Part shown: in pieces, positions 26,384-34,949 of the stretch | Layout of the letters: each line of letters starts with the position of its first letter | How positions within the stretch are numbered: position 1 is the stretch's first letter | Source of the DNA: Desulfosoma sp. | Lineage (GTDB): Bacteria; Desulfobacterota; Syntrophobacteria; Syntrophobacterales; DSM-9756 | Direction of reading: 5' to 3' | Length of the DNA stretch: 64,000 bases | Assembly: GCA_037481875.1 (NCBI GenBank) | Contig: JBBFKY010000008.1 | Coordinates: 1-64,000 of the forward strand | Program-made: the position numbers and the translations under genes | Notes under the pieces: generated by a model | The model's input: only the letters and a program-made list of their open reading frames with translations | What the model was told of the DNA's origin: nothing | Database searches by the model: none

Positions 26384-28378
26384 CTACAGCTTCTTCAGCG
26401 CCTCTCGAGCCTCTTCGGCCCTCACGTAAATATGAGGAGCCACACCCCTTTTGGCCAGAGCATCCCCCAGCTTCATCCGCAAAAACGCACTGGTCGTATA
26501 ACGAGTGACCCCTGAGTAGTAATGGTCGACCAGGTATTTGACCATGTCCGTGTAAGGATCGACCACGTCTGGAAAAATGGTGAAATTGTCGTAGTTGACT
26601 ATGGCGTACACTTTGTGCCCCAAAGGTTTGAGGATCTTTTCGACGGCTTCCCGAATGACTTCCACTTCTTCCAAAGTCTTGACACTGAAGCCTTCGAAAT
26701 TGACGAAGAAAAGATTTTCTTTGGGGTCGAAGACAAGACGTTGTTCCAGGGGCAGAGAAAGCAATTCTGTCTTGAGGTCCATGGGTTCGTCCCAAAAGAT
26801 GCGATCATCCATGAGACGGGGTGTGCCTCGCACAATAGGCTTAAAGTCCATATGGGCCAAGATGTCCCGCTCCAGGTCCACGCCTGGAGCGATTTCCACC
26901 AGTTCCATGCCCTCTCCGGTGAGAGAGAACACACATCGTTCCGTGACATAGAGCACGGGTTTGTTGCGCCGAACAGCATAAGCCCCGCTGAAGGTGACGT
27001 GTTCGACATTGGAGACAAATTTTTTCGATTTTCCTTCCTCAAGAATGCGCAGTGTGCCGTCTTCAACAGCCACCTTAAGCCCACCCGCCGTAAAGGTTCC
27101 CATGAAGACGACTTTCTTGGCGTTTTGGCTGATGTTGATAAACCCTCCGGCACCTGCGATTTTGGGGCCGAATTTGCTCACATTGACGTTTCCTAAAGCG
27201 TCCGCTTGCGCCATGCCGAGAAAGGCAATGTCCAAACCACCTCCGTCATAAAAGTCAAATTGAGCTGTCTGATCGATGACCGCATCCGTATTCACGGCAG
27301 CTCCAAAATTCAAACCTCCTGCAGGCATCCCGCCGATCACCCCCGGTTCGGCGGTCAGGGTGAGATATTCGAGAACTTTTTCTTCCACAGCCACATTGGC
27401 CACCCCTTCAGGCATACCGATGCCCAAATTGACCACACTGTTCGCCTTCAGTTCAAAGGCAGCCCGCCGTGCAATGATTTTTCTTTCATCAAGCGGAATG
27501 GAAGGCACGGTGGTCATCGGCACACGAATTTCGCAAGAAAAGGCCGGATTGTAAGGCACTGCAAAGGTTTGCCAGTGGTTTTTCGGAGAAGCCACCACGA
27601 TACAGTCTACGAGTATCCCTGGAATTTTGACCTGGCGGGCGTTGAGGGTTCCTCGCTCGGCGATACGTTCCACCTGCGCGATTACAAAGCCCCCGCTGTT
27701 GTGCGCCGCTGTGGCCAAGGAAAGGGTTTCCAGGGTCAGAGCTTCCCGTTCCATGGTGATATTGCCGTCGGTGTCCGCCGTGGTTCCGCGAATAATGGCC
27801 ACATGGATGGGAAAGGTCTTGTACGCAAGAATCTCTTCCCCGTCGATGATCATGAGTTCCACCAGGTCTTCCGTGGTGATGTTGTTCAGTTTGCCGCCGC
27901 CGTTTCTTGGGTCCACAAAGGTTCCCAAACCGACGGTGGTGAGGGTTCGCGGTTTTTTGGCGGCAATATCTCGATACATGTGCACGATGACCCCTTGGGG
28001 CAGATTGTAGGCCTCGATCTTGTTCTCCATGGCCAAACGCTGGAGTTTAGGGACCAGGCCCCAGTGACCTCCCACCACACGCTTGATCAGGCCTTCATGT
28101 CCCAGATGATTCAGGCCGCGGTCTTTCCCGTCGCCCTGACCGGCGGCATAAAAGAGGGTAAGATTTCTCGGCTTTCCTGTTTCCAAGAAACGCTTTTCCA
28201 GGGCGATGGCCACTTCTTCGGCAAAGCCGATGCCCACGAAGCCACTCGTTGCCACAGTGTCTCCATCGCGAATGACTTGAACGGCTTCCTGAGCGCTGAC
28301 AATCTTCCCTTTAGGCGTTCTTTGGGGAGGATAAGGGGAGAGAAAGGGGTGGGTTCCTGAGACAATTTGATTCGTCAT
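26384..28378 (-). CDS. Family I acyl-CoA:acetate/propionate CoA-transferase, long form
   Basis: This single-chain family I CoA-transferase (664 aa) combines the alpha-type half ([12 protein letters not shown] near residue 45, [21 protein letters not shown] near 80) and the beta-type half with the catalytic Glu in [15 protein letters not shown]. It resembles YdiF and propionate CoA-transferase. About 110-130 extra C-terminal residues ([15 protein letters not shown]... to the end) form a small alpha/beta unit not present in shorter homologues. AAGGAG before the ATG at 28378 sets the start; the open frame extends 38 codons upstream without support. It could activate lactate-derived or short-chain acids with acetyl-CoA. 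No operon partner. Confidence 0.92.
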   Translation of the reverse strand: MTNQIVSGTHPFLSPYPPQRTPKGKIVSAQEAVQVIRDGDTVATSGFVGIGFAEEVAIALEKRFLETGKPRNLTLFYAAGQGDGKDRGLNHLGHEGLIKRVVGGHWGLVPKLQRLAMENKIEAYNLPQGVIVHMYRDIAAKKPRTLTTVGLGTFVDPRNGGGKLNNITTEDLVELMIIDGEEILAYKTFPIHVAIIRGTTADTDGNITMEREALTLETLSLATAAHNSGGFVIAQVERIAERGTLNARQVKIPGILVDCIVVASPKNHWQTFAVPYNPAFSCEIRVPMTTVPSIPLDERKIIARRAAFELKANSVVNLGIGMPEGVANVAVEEKVLEYLTLTAEPGVIGGMPAGGLNFGAAVNTDAVIDQTAQFDFYDGGGLDIAFLGMAQADALGNVNVSKFGPKIAGAGGFINISQNAKKVVFMGTFTAGGLKVAVEDGTLRILEEGKSKKFVSNVEHVTFSGAYAVRRNKPVLYVTERCVFSLTGEGMELVEIAPGVDLERDILAHMDFKPIVRGTPRLMDDRIFWDEPMDLKTELLSLPLEQRLVFDPKENLFFVNFEGFSVKTLEEVEVIREAVEKILKPLGHKVYAIVNYDNFTIFPDVVDPYTDMVKYLVDHYYSGVTRYTTSAFLRMKLGDALAKRGVAPHIYVRAEEAREALKKL

Positions 28379-28547
28379 GCCCGCTCCTTGTATGGTTTGT
28401 TGTGTGTGAAATAAAGCCACGGTGTTGTGATTTGCCTGCAAACTTTTCCAAATCGGGTTTTCCCTTTGGAGCACGGAGTTCCGGTCCGCCATTTGGCCGA
28501 CGGCACGTTCGCACTTCCACGGGAGTATTCCATTTTCAGGTTTCTAC

Positions 28548-28570
28548 GGGCGAGGCGCCGCCACGCCCAC
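28548..28570. repeat. Dispersed palindrome, GGGCGAGGCGCCGCC type (imperfect)
   Basis: This is an imperfect copy (GGGCGAGGCG/CCGCCACGCCC) of the palindrome found perfect at 34011 and 34861. Confidence 0.65.
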
Positions 28571-28637
28571 ACCTTTGAAACGGCACTTCATCTAACGATG
28601 TTTGTGATTCTCGGAAAGGCAACCGGCTCCAAGGTGA

Positions 28638-29255
28638 TCAAAGTTCAAGCCCTTGATTTTTAAAGAAACGGCGAAGCTCTATGGGGTCCCGGTAAAGATG
28701 GGAAACCATCCCCAAGGCTGCGGCCGCTTCCACGTTTTCCTTTGCATCATCGACAAACAGGACGTGGTGGGGACAGACTCCCAACCGATTCAGAACCAGC
28801 TCGTAGGCTGCCTTCCACGGCTTTCGTACGCCTTCCTCGGCTGAGCAAAAAACCGCATCGAAGAAATGCAGAATACCCCAACGCTCCAGCCATGACGACA
28901 ACCCTCGAGGAGCGTTGGAAAGAACCGCCAGAGGCACACGCCCATGAAGGCTTCGAATCATGGAGATGACCGGTTCATTGGGTCTTTCGTCCGCCTCATA
29001 CCGGGCTCGAAAAGCCTCCACGGCTTTGACATCGTGCAGGCCCAATCGAGGCCCGATAACGTGCCAGTATTCCTCAAGGCTTCGGCGACCCAGCAAAGTC
29101 TCTTCCCACACGGGATCATCAAACATGATACGATTGATGGTTCCCAAGGGGAGGTTGAGATCCCTTTCGTAGCTTTCAAAAAGGCTCACCGGTTTGGGCG
29201 CGGAGATGACTCGCCCGAAATCGAACAACACCGTGCGTGGGTAGTTCCGCACCTT
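28638..29255 (-). CDS. HAD-IA family hydrolase
   Basis: This protein of about 205 aa is a probable small-molecule phosphatase. Motif I reads VLFDFGRV, motif II VLSNAP, motif III RKPWKAAYE and motif IV LFVDDAKENV. The second Asp of the usual DxD motif I is replaced by Gly (D-F-G), as in several dehalogenase-like members, which may change the reaction. The GTG at 29255 with AAAGGG upstream is my preferred start; a TTG at 29294 would add 13 residues. It is divergent from the four-gene S51/GNAT/GT4/PIG-L cluster (75 bases between starts) and may supply or trim a phosphorylated intermediate for it (speculative). Confidence 0.82.
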   Translation of the reverse strand, partial: KVRNYPRTVLFDFGRVISAPKPVSLFESYERDLNLPLGTINRIMFDDPVWEETLLGRRSLEEYWHVIGPRLGLHDVKAVEAFRARYEADERPNEPVISMIRSLHGRVPLAVLSNAPRGLSSWLERWGILHFFDAVFCSAEEGVRKPWKAAYELVLNRLGVCPHHVLFVDDAKENVEAAAALGMVSHLYRDPIELRRFFKNQGLEL

Positions 29256-29329
29256 GTCATTCCCTTTCAAAAACCTTAAGTTTCTGGGTGTCAATCAGCA
29301 TCGAAAGCTGGAAAGGTAGGTTCATCGAA

Positions 29330-30679
29330 ATGAACCAGTCCTCGCACTTGCATCCACCACAGGTTATGCCCGCCGGCTGTCTGGTGCTCATGGGATCGGG
29401 GGAACTAACCGCCAGCATGGTGGAAGTGCACAAATCCCTTCTTCGATCCAAAGGCCCCGATCCACTGGCCTTCTTTATCGATACTCCCGCCGGATTTCAA
29501 CTGAACGTGGACGAGATTTCCAAGCGTGCTCAGGAATATTTTCAAACCCGTGTCGGTCGTCCTTTGCATGTGGCCTCTTTGAAATCCCGTCACGACATGG
29601 AAACACCTCAGGGACGCCGAACACTCAAGCAGTTGCAACAGGCCGATTACATTCTCATGGGTCCAGGTAGTCCCACCTATGCCGCTCGACATTGGATCGG
29701 TTCCCCTGTACCGAACCTTCTTCGATCCCGGTTGGCCGACGGGGCCGTGATCACGGCCAGTAGCGCCGCCGCCCTCAGTTTCGGATGGAAGACACTGCCC
29801 GTCTATGAAATCTATAAAGTAGGTATGGACGTGCATTGGACGGAGGGCATCGACCTTTTGGAACCGTGGGGTCTGCGCCTGGTTATTGTCCCTCATTGGA
29901 ACAACGCGGAAGGAGGAACCCACGACACACGCTTTTGTTACATGGGAAAGGCGCGGTTTCAGGTTCTGGAAAAGCTCCTTCCTTCCGATGCCGTCATTGT
30001 CGGCATTGACGAGCATACGGCTCTCATTATGGATTTTTCTCAAGGCACCGCCGCTGTTCGCGGCGTAGGAACCGTGACCCTGAGAAAAACTTCCGCGTCG
30101 TATGAGAGAGTGTTTTCTTCAGGGGACACTTTTCCGTTGAGTGTTCTCTGGGCCCTTGGCACCGATGTCACGAACATAGCGGAAGAGCTTAAGGTTTCCC
30201 TAGGCGTGGCGGCTGATTCCTCCACGATCTTACAAAGTGATACCGAATCCATGTGTCAGCCGCCATCTACGCCGGACCCTGAAGATTTCCGGTCCGTGCT
30301 TCGTCATGCTGAAGATCGTTTGGAACAGGGTTTGACACACCGCAATCCAGGGGACACAGCGCGAGCCCTCCTGGACTTGGACCGACTCCTATGGGAAGCT
30401 TCAACCTTAGGGGTCCCTGCCGAAGATCTTTCTCAAGGCCGGGAAACCTTTCGGGAATGGCTCGTTCAAACGGCGCAGCGTCTGACCTTGTCACTCGAGG
30501 ATAGACGAGTGGTCTTAACTCCTTTCGTGGAGGAAATAGTCCGGCTTAGACAAAAGTTTCGACAACAAAAACTGTGGCCTGTGGCCGATGTTTTACGCGA
30601 TTTTCTTGCCGCACACGGCGTCATTGTGGAAGATATGCCGTCGGGCCCCCGTTGGCATTGGATTGATGGAGAAGGTTGA
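29330..30679 (+). CDS. S51-like (cyanophycinase/type-1 GATase-like) protein with CysS/YqeB-type C-terminal domain
   Basis: The first ~250 residues look like a peptidase S51/cyanophycinase-type fold, with LMGSGELTA near 20, FIDTPAGFQ near 50, YILMGPGSPTYAARH near 112 and a nucleophile-elbow-like ITASSAAALSFG near 145. The Ser is preceded by Ser rather than Gly, so activity is uncertain. After a linker the last ~90 residues form helices ending in KLWPVADVLRDFLAAHGVIVED and GPRWHW, closely like the C-terminal helical domain of cysteinyl-tRNA synthetase. No HIGH or KMSKS motif is present, so it is not a synthetase. Its stop overlaps the GNAT gene by 14 bases. Confidence 0.78.
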   Translation: MNQSSHLHPPQVMPAGCLVLMGSGELTASMVEVHKSLLRSKGPDPLAFFIDTPAGFQLNVDEISKRAQEYFQTRVGRPLHVASLKSRHDMETPQGRRTLKQLQQADYILMGPGSPTYAARHWIGSPVPNLLRSRLADGAVITASSAAALSFGWKTLPVYEIYKVGMDVHWTEGIDLLEPWGLRLVIVPHWNNAEGGTHDTRFCYMGKARFQVLEKLLPSDAVIVGIDEHTALIMDFSQGTAAVRGVGTVTLRKTSASYERVFSSGDTFPLSVLWALGTDVTNIAEELKVSLGVAADSSTILQSDTESMCQPPSTPDPEDFRSVLRHAEDRLEQGLTHRNPGDTARALLDLDRLLWEASTLGVPAEDLSQGRETFREWLVQTAQRLTLSLEDRRVVLTPFVEEIVRLRQKFRQQKLWPVADVLRDFLAAHGVIVEDMPSGPRWHWIDGEG

Positions 30680-31688
30680 CATCGTGGGACGCGAATGGGC
30701 TGAAACGACGGTGACCATCATCGATAACCTGGATCCCTTATGGTCTGCGTGGCGAAACGCCCGCCATCTGTGGAAGGGTGTTCCTATTTTTGTCACGCCG
30801 CCATGGCTGGAGGCCTGGCACAACACACTGGGTCAAGGCACCACCTTGAGTCTCTGGATCGCTCGTGGTCCCGGTGGTTTTGAAGGGTATTGCCCTTTGA
30901 AAGTCTTCAAAGAGGTCGGGGTTTTTGCAGGAGATCCCGAGGTGTGCGACTATTTCGATGTGGCGGCCGTACCGGGAAAAGAAGACGATGTCTGTCGGGC
31001 TTTCGTCCAGGCGGCTTGTCATATGAGTTTGAAGGCTTTGGACCTTTTCCCCGTGCGTCCTGCATCGAAGGTCATGACCCATTTGGCGCCTTTGTGTCGG
31101 ACTTTAGGGTATGGTGTTTCCGTGGAACGCAGCGACGTGACGGTGGAAATGCCTCTCGATGGATCCTGGGAAGGTTACCTGCAGAGTCTCAATGGAAAAC
31201 AACGTCATGAAGTCCGGCGCAAAATGCGTCGGCTGGAAGAAGCCGGATCCGTCCGGTTTCGGGTGGTGACTTCCCCGGCAGAAGTGGAACCGGCGCTGGA
31301 AGTTTTCTTTCATCTTTTTCAAAGCAATCGCGACGATAAGGCCCGTTTTCTCACCCCATCGGTCAGAGCTTACCTGGAAGCCTTGTGCCGCACCATGGGC
31401 CACGAAGGCATGTTGCGACTATCCATTCTTGATTTAAACGCGTCTCCTGTGGCCTCCGCGTTGTGTTTTGATGACGCTGAAGCTGTTTTCCTATATAACA
31501 ACGGCTACGACGCCGCTTTCGGCCACCTGAGCGTCGGGCTCATGCACACGGTCTTCACGATCAAAGATGCCGTGGAGCTTGGGCGTAAACGGTATGAATT
31601 CCTGCGCGGCGATGAAAACTACAAGTTTAGATTGGGAGGACGCGAAGTTCCCTTGTATCGTGTACGAGTCTCTTTGGACACGGTTTAG
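30666..31688 (+). CDS. GNAT/FemAB-like (CelD/BcsL family) acyltransferase
   Basis: This 340-aa protein has the double-GNAT, FemAB-like layout of the CelD/BcsL group: VTPPWLEAWHNTLG near residue 40, a basic LNGKQRHEVRRKMRRLEE segment near 180 and LGRKRYEFLRGDENYKFRLGG near the C-terminus. Such proteins transfer acyl or aminoacyl groups to sugars or peptides. The ATG at 30666 lies inside the end of the preceding gene, and the GT4 gene follows after 27 bases, so it is the second gene of a tight operon. With the GT4 and PIG-L partners, acylation of an amino-sugar is a reasonable guess. Confidence 0.88.
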   Translation: MEKVDIVGREWAETTVTIIDNLDPLWSAWRNARHLWKGVPIFVTPPWLEAWHNTLGQGTTLSLWIARGPGGFEGYCPLKVFKEVGVFAGDPEVCDYFDVAAVPGKEDDVCRAFVQAACHMSLKALDLFPVRPASKVMTHLAPLCRTLGYGVSVERSDVTVEMPLDGSWEGYLQSLNGKQRHEVRRKMRRLEEAGSVRFRVVTSPAEVEPALEVFFHLFQSNRDDKARFLTPSVRAYLEALCRTMGHEGMLRLSILDLNASPVASALCFDDAEAVFLYNNGYDAAFGHLSVGLMHTVFTIKDAVELGRKRYEFLRGDENYKFRLGGREVPLYRVRVSLDTV

Positions 31689-31715
31689 GAAAATCCTTCG
31701 AGGAACGGAAAGTTC

Positions 31716-33182
31716 ATGCGCATGTGCCACCGGTTCGATTTTCGGTCCTCAAGACCCGCCGGAACCAGTGAGCGCCCAAGGGGTCCACGGCTTCGTATCG
31801 CCATGGTCTGTGCCCATTCCAATCCTCTGGGACCCCTCGGACGCCGAGATACGGGAGGCATGAGCGTCTACATTCGCGAAATGTCTCGAGCTTTGGCTTC
31901 CCTCGGGCACATGGTGGATCTATTCGTGGGAGAACCCTTGGACGGGCCGACCTTTCTGGATAATGAAGAATCCAAGGAAACCCTGCAACGCTACTTTGGG
32001 CCCAATGTGCATTGGGTCTCCGTGCCATGCTCGACCAAGGCACCTCACAACCCTTCAGAACTGATCAAAACGACGAAATCGTTTCATCAAGCCATTCTCA
32101 GAGCTTCCCAAGACCAAGCCGTATGGACCAAGACTTTACCGGCCGCTTTTGAACACCACTTGAAGCATACGGGGAATGCTAAGACAAAGCAAAGGCCCTT
32201 TGACGTCATCTTCAGTCATTACTGGCTTTCGGGACTTGCCGGGCTTGCCACGGCTCATAGCCTGCACTTACCCCATGTGATCATGTTTCATACATTGGCT
32301 CATTCCAAGGCGGAAGCTTTAGGGCGAACCGTGGATTCTTCTTGCCGCGTGTGCGCGGAACACTTGGTGGCTTCCCAGAGCCATGGTGTGCTGGCTCCCA
32401 CCGACTCGGAAAAGGAAGCTCTGATGACCCATTACGGCGTTTCACCAAGCCGCATCGCCGTGGTGCCCTGTGGCGTGGATGGATGTCTCTTTCGACCGAA
32501 GGACAGGCTTTCAGCACGTCGACAACTTCAGCTCCCTTTAGATGCCCTCGTGTATCTTTTCGTCGGACGTCTCGATCCCATCAAAGGTCTAGAGCGTCTC
32601 TTTGATGCTTTTGCACGCCTGCCTCGGTCAATACCGGCACGGCTTCTGGTGGTCGGAGGAGACGTTTCCGAAGAAAAATCCCTTGAAGCCTTTCGTAAGA
32701 TGGTCGAGGCCCACGGTCTTTCTCGACGAGTCATCTTTGCAGGTCGAGTGGAACAGGCTCGACTTCCGGATTTTTACGCGGCTGCCGATGCCTTGGTGAT
32801 TGCTTCCCATTACGAAAGCTTTTGTTTGGTGGCTTTGGAAGCCTTGGCTTCAGGAACACCTGTGGTGGGACCTCCTGTGGGGGTTTTACCCGAGGTCTTG
32901 TCCCGGCCGGAGGCAGGCGTGTTGCTTCGAGACAACAGCCCTGAAGAACTTCTTCGAGGACTTACGGCCATCGCCAAAGACCGATCGGGAACCGACGCTC
33001 GTCACGTGGCGGTACGCCGGGACATCTCTCTACGATATTCATGGAACCGGGTGGCTCAGGATTTAGCCCAGGCCTTGAGCGACCTCATCTATCCCGACGG
33101 GATTTTCAAAGATGAAAGGGAGACTGGATTCAATGGACTCCATCGATGCTCTCGTTATTGCAGCGCATCCGGACGATCCTGA
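31716..33182 (+). CDS. Family 4 glycosyltransferase, MshA/sucrose-phosphate-synthase-like
   Basis: This 488-aa GT-B enzyme has an N-terminal acceptor domain beginning IAMVCAHSNPLGPLG followed by DTGGMSVYIREMSRALA, the same pattern as MshA (VHTSPL...DAGGMNVYV). Its C-terminal donor domain has FVGRLDPIKGLERLFDAFARL near 285 and SHYESFCLVALEALASGTPVV near 370, including the E-x7-E motif. MshA joins GlcNAc to inositol phosphate (established), but acceptor choice cannot be read here. The last 50 bases overlap the PIG-L gene from 33133, and the final ~15 residues look non-conserved. It lies between an acyltransferase and a deacetylase gene, as in thiol-sugar pathways. Confidence 0.9.
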   Translation: MRMCHRFDFRSSRPAGTSERPRGPRLRIAMVCAHSNPLGPLGRRDTGGMSVYIREMSRALASLGHMVDLFVGEPLDGPTFLDNEESKETLQRYFGPNVHWVSVPCSTKAPHNPSELIKTTKSFHQAILRASQDQAVWTKTLPAAFEHHLKHTGNAKTKQRPFDVIFSHYWLSGLAGLATAHSLHLPHVIMFHTLAHSKAEALGRTVDSSCRVCAEHLVASQSHGVLAPTDSEKEALMTHYGVSPSRIAVVPCGVDGCLFRPKDRLSARRQLQLPLDALVYLFVGRLDPIKGLERLFDAFARLPRSIPARLLVVGGDVSEEKSLEAFRKMVEAHGLSRRVIFAGRVEQARLPDFYAAADALVIASHYESFCLVALEALASGTPVVGPPVGVLPEVLSRPEAGVLLRDNSPEELLRGLTAIAKDRSGTDARHVAVRRDISLRYSWNRVAQDLAQALSDLIYPDGIFKDERETGFNGLHRCSRYCSASGRS

Positions 33183-33825
33183 ATTCGGCGCTGCAGGAAC
33201 CATCGCCAAATGGACGCGCGACGGAAAAAAGGTTGTTTATGTCATTTGCACGGACGGGGATAAGGGTACCAATGACCGCTCTATGGACCCCAAGGACCTC
33301 GCCCGGATTCGTCAGGAAGAGCAGAGGGCTGCAGCGCGTGTGCTCGGGGTTCAGGATGTGGTGTTTTTGCATTACCCGGATCAAGGGCTCGAGGATACGC
33401 CTGATTTCCGAAAGGAACTGGTCCGCTGGATTCGGTATTTTCGACCGAGTATTGTGCTTACTTCGGACCCGTACCGGCGCTATTTATGGCATCGGGACCA
33501 TCGCATTGTGGGCCAAGTGGTTATGGACGCCCTTTTTCCTTATGCTCGGGACCATCTCGCTTACCCTGACCTTTTAACCGAAGGACTGGAACCCCATAAG
33601 GTCAAGGAAGCCTGGTTTTGGGCAGCGGAAGACATCAATCATCGGGAAGATATTTCGGAGACTTTTGAGATCAAGATCGCAGCTCTTCAGTGCCATGTCA
33701 GTCAGTGGAACGCTCATCCGGTGCGGGATATTCGAGCTTGGTTGGAAGAGCGGTTTCGAAAGACCGCTCAAGGGACTCCTTACACTTATGCGGAAGGGTT
33801 TCACCGAGTCTTCCTGCCCGAATGA
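33133..33825 (+). CDS. PIG-L/LmbE-family N-acetylglucosaminide deacetylase, BshB1-like
   Basis: This 230-aa zinc-dependent deacetylase has AAHPDDPEFGAAG near residue 10, carrying the His-Pro-Asp-Asp metal/catalytic motif, and HRDHRIVGQ near 122, carrying a further metal-ligand His. The length matches BshB1 (about 235 aa) rather than MshB (about 300 aa). I take the ATG at 33133, with GGGAG upstream; an ATG at 33112 would add seven residues. The gene overlaps the end of the GT4 gene. It should remove an N-acetyl group from the product of that glycosyltransferase (inference). Confidence 0.92.
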   Translation: MDSIDALVIAAHPDDPEFGAAGTIAKWTRDGKKVVYVICTDGDKGTNDRSMDPKDLARIRQEEQRAAARVLGVQDVVFLHYPDQGLEDTPDFRKELVRWIRYFRPSIVLTSDPYRRYLWHRDHRIVGQVVMDALFPYARDHLAYPDLLTEGLEPHKVKEAWFWAAEDINHREDISETFEIKIAALQCHVSQWNAHPVRDIRAWLEERFRKTAQGTPYTYAEGFHRVFLPE

Positions 33826-34010
33826 ATCACGAGGAGCCTGCCCGAGAGTTTGGAGGGAGCCGCTTCAAGCTAAGATCTAGAGGCACGGCACGTCGTGCCC
33901 CAACGTCTCGAGCCTTTTATGTTTCCGGGAGCGCGAGCATTCCAACCACCTTAAGGCCGGGCCCAAGGCCCGCCCCCGCCCAGGTAAAAGGGGCCGGCTT
34001 CGTCTTTGCT

Positions 34011-34033
34011 GGGGCGAGGCGCCGCCTCGCCCC
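34011..34033. repeat. Dispersed palindrome GGGGCGAGGCG-CCGCCTCGCCCC
   Basis: A nearly perfect 23-base palindrome between convergent genes. Copies lie at 34861 (one mismatch), 28548 and 61406. Confidence 0.75.
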
Positions 34034-34085
34034 TATCTTGAAATGGCCTTATAGACCTTGGTGTTGCGAGTTCTCGGGCATGTTT

Positions 34086-34724
34086 CTAGGTCCAAACCAC
34101 GTCCCCGCAAAGGTTTTCCGGGTAACCCCTTCGCAGGAAAGCTTCAAAGGCCTTCCGTTCATAGCCTATGTTGGTCGGAGGACCATGGCCAGGAAACACC
34201 AGGACGGTGTCGGGCAGAATAAATATCTTGCGGGCAAGAGAATCGAGAATTCGGCGAAAAGCATCAGGGCTATCCGTATGGCCCGGGCCGTTGGGAAAGA
34301 GGGTATCTCCAGAGAAGAGGACATTCTGAAAGGACAGGCAGACACTTCCGGGTGTGTGACCAGGAGTGTGGCTCACGTGGACTGTCAAGGAGCCTGCGGT
34401 AATTTCCTGATCCTCCTCGAAGACCATGTCTGGTTTGACGGGAAGTCGAGGCGCATCCAGCGCATGAACCCAAACGGGAACGCCTGTTTTTTCCACGAGA
34501 CTCTCAAGCCCTTGGACATGATCTCCATGGGCATGCGTGATCACCACTGCGCTTAAGGTTCCCTGAAAAGTGACGGTGTCAATACCCAAAGGCGCATCGA
34601 TGAGAAGCCCGAAGCCTGTTTTTCGGCACACCAGTTCATAAGCGTTTACGGCATAGGGACCCAGAGTGTACCGGGTGACAAGGGCTTCCCCCAAGGTCAA
34701 CAAAACACCGTCTTTCAGCCTCAT
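34086..34724 (-). CDS. Metallo-beta-lactamase-fold hydrolase, glyoxalase II-like
   Basis: This 212-aa MBL-fold protein has the zinc motif THAHGDH near residue 62, HTPGHTPGS near 118 and FSGDTLF near 133. The third-ligand His lies in FPGHGPPTNIGYERK near 185, the pattern of glyoxalase II-like hydrolases. Its natural substrate could be a thioester such as S-lactoyl-thiol. The thiol-like cluster just upstream, though in convergent orientation, makes that worth noting (inference only). It stands alone, flanked by palindromes on both sides. Confidence 0.9.
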   Translation of the reverse strand: MRLKDGVLLTLGEALVTRYTLGPYAVNAYELVCRKTGFGLLIDAPLGIDTVTFQGTLSAVVITHAHGDHVQGLESLVEKTGVPVWVHALDAPRLPVKPDMVFEEDQEITAGSLTVHVSHTPGHTPGSVCLSFQNVLFSGDTLFPNGPGHTDSPDAFRRILDSLARKIFILPDTVLVFPGHGPPTNIGYERKAFEAFLRRGYPENLCGDVVWT

Positions 34725-34860
34725 CGCTTTCCCTTTTCAGATAAAAAGCCCCAGGAACTGCAAGCGATGTCTAACGAGCCGCTGGAGACCCTGTCATTTC
34801 GCCGGTGCCTGGGAGCCTGTTCAAGAACAGGCAAGACCATGTTTGTTATATTGCAAGGTC

Positions 34861-34883
34861 GGGGTGAGGCGCCGCCTCGCCCC
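34861..34883. repeat. Dispersed palindrome GGGGTGAGGCG-CCGCCTCGCCCC
   Basis: This copy differs from 34011-34033 by one base and lies between the MBL and proS genes. Confidence 0.75.
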
Positions 34884-34949
34884 GACAACCCTGAACCTGT
34901 ATCTTTCCTTGCCGTGCTTGCCTGAACCTATGTCTTTTCTTTCTGTGTT

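Noticed and set aside
26150-26400. CRISPR-like array between convergent genes
   Set aside because: The three units are imperfect palindromes of variable spacing, not constant-length direct repeats with unique spacers, and no cas genes are present.
27206-28360. Plus-strand open frame of 384 codons opposite the CoA-transferase
   Set aside because: Antisense shadow of a well-supported family I CoA-transferase gene.
29330-30679. Calling this gene mshC or a cysteinyl-tRNA synthetase
   Set aside because: Only the C-terminal helical domain resembles CysS; HIGH and KMSKS motifs are absent and the N-terminus is S51-like.
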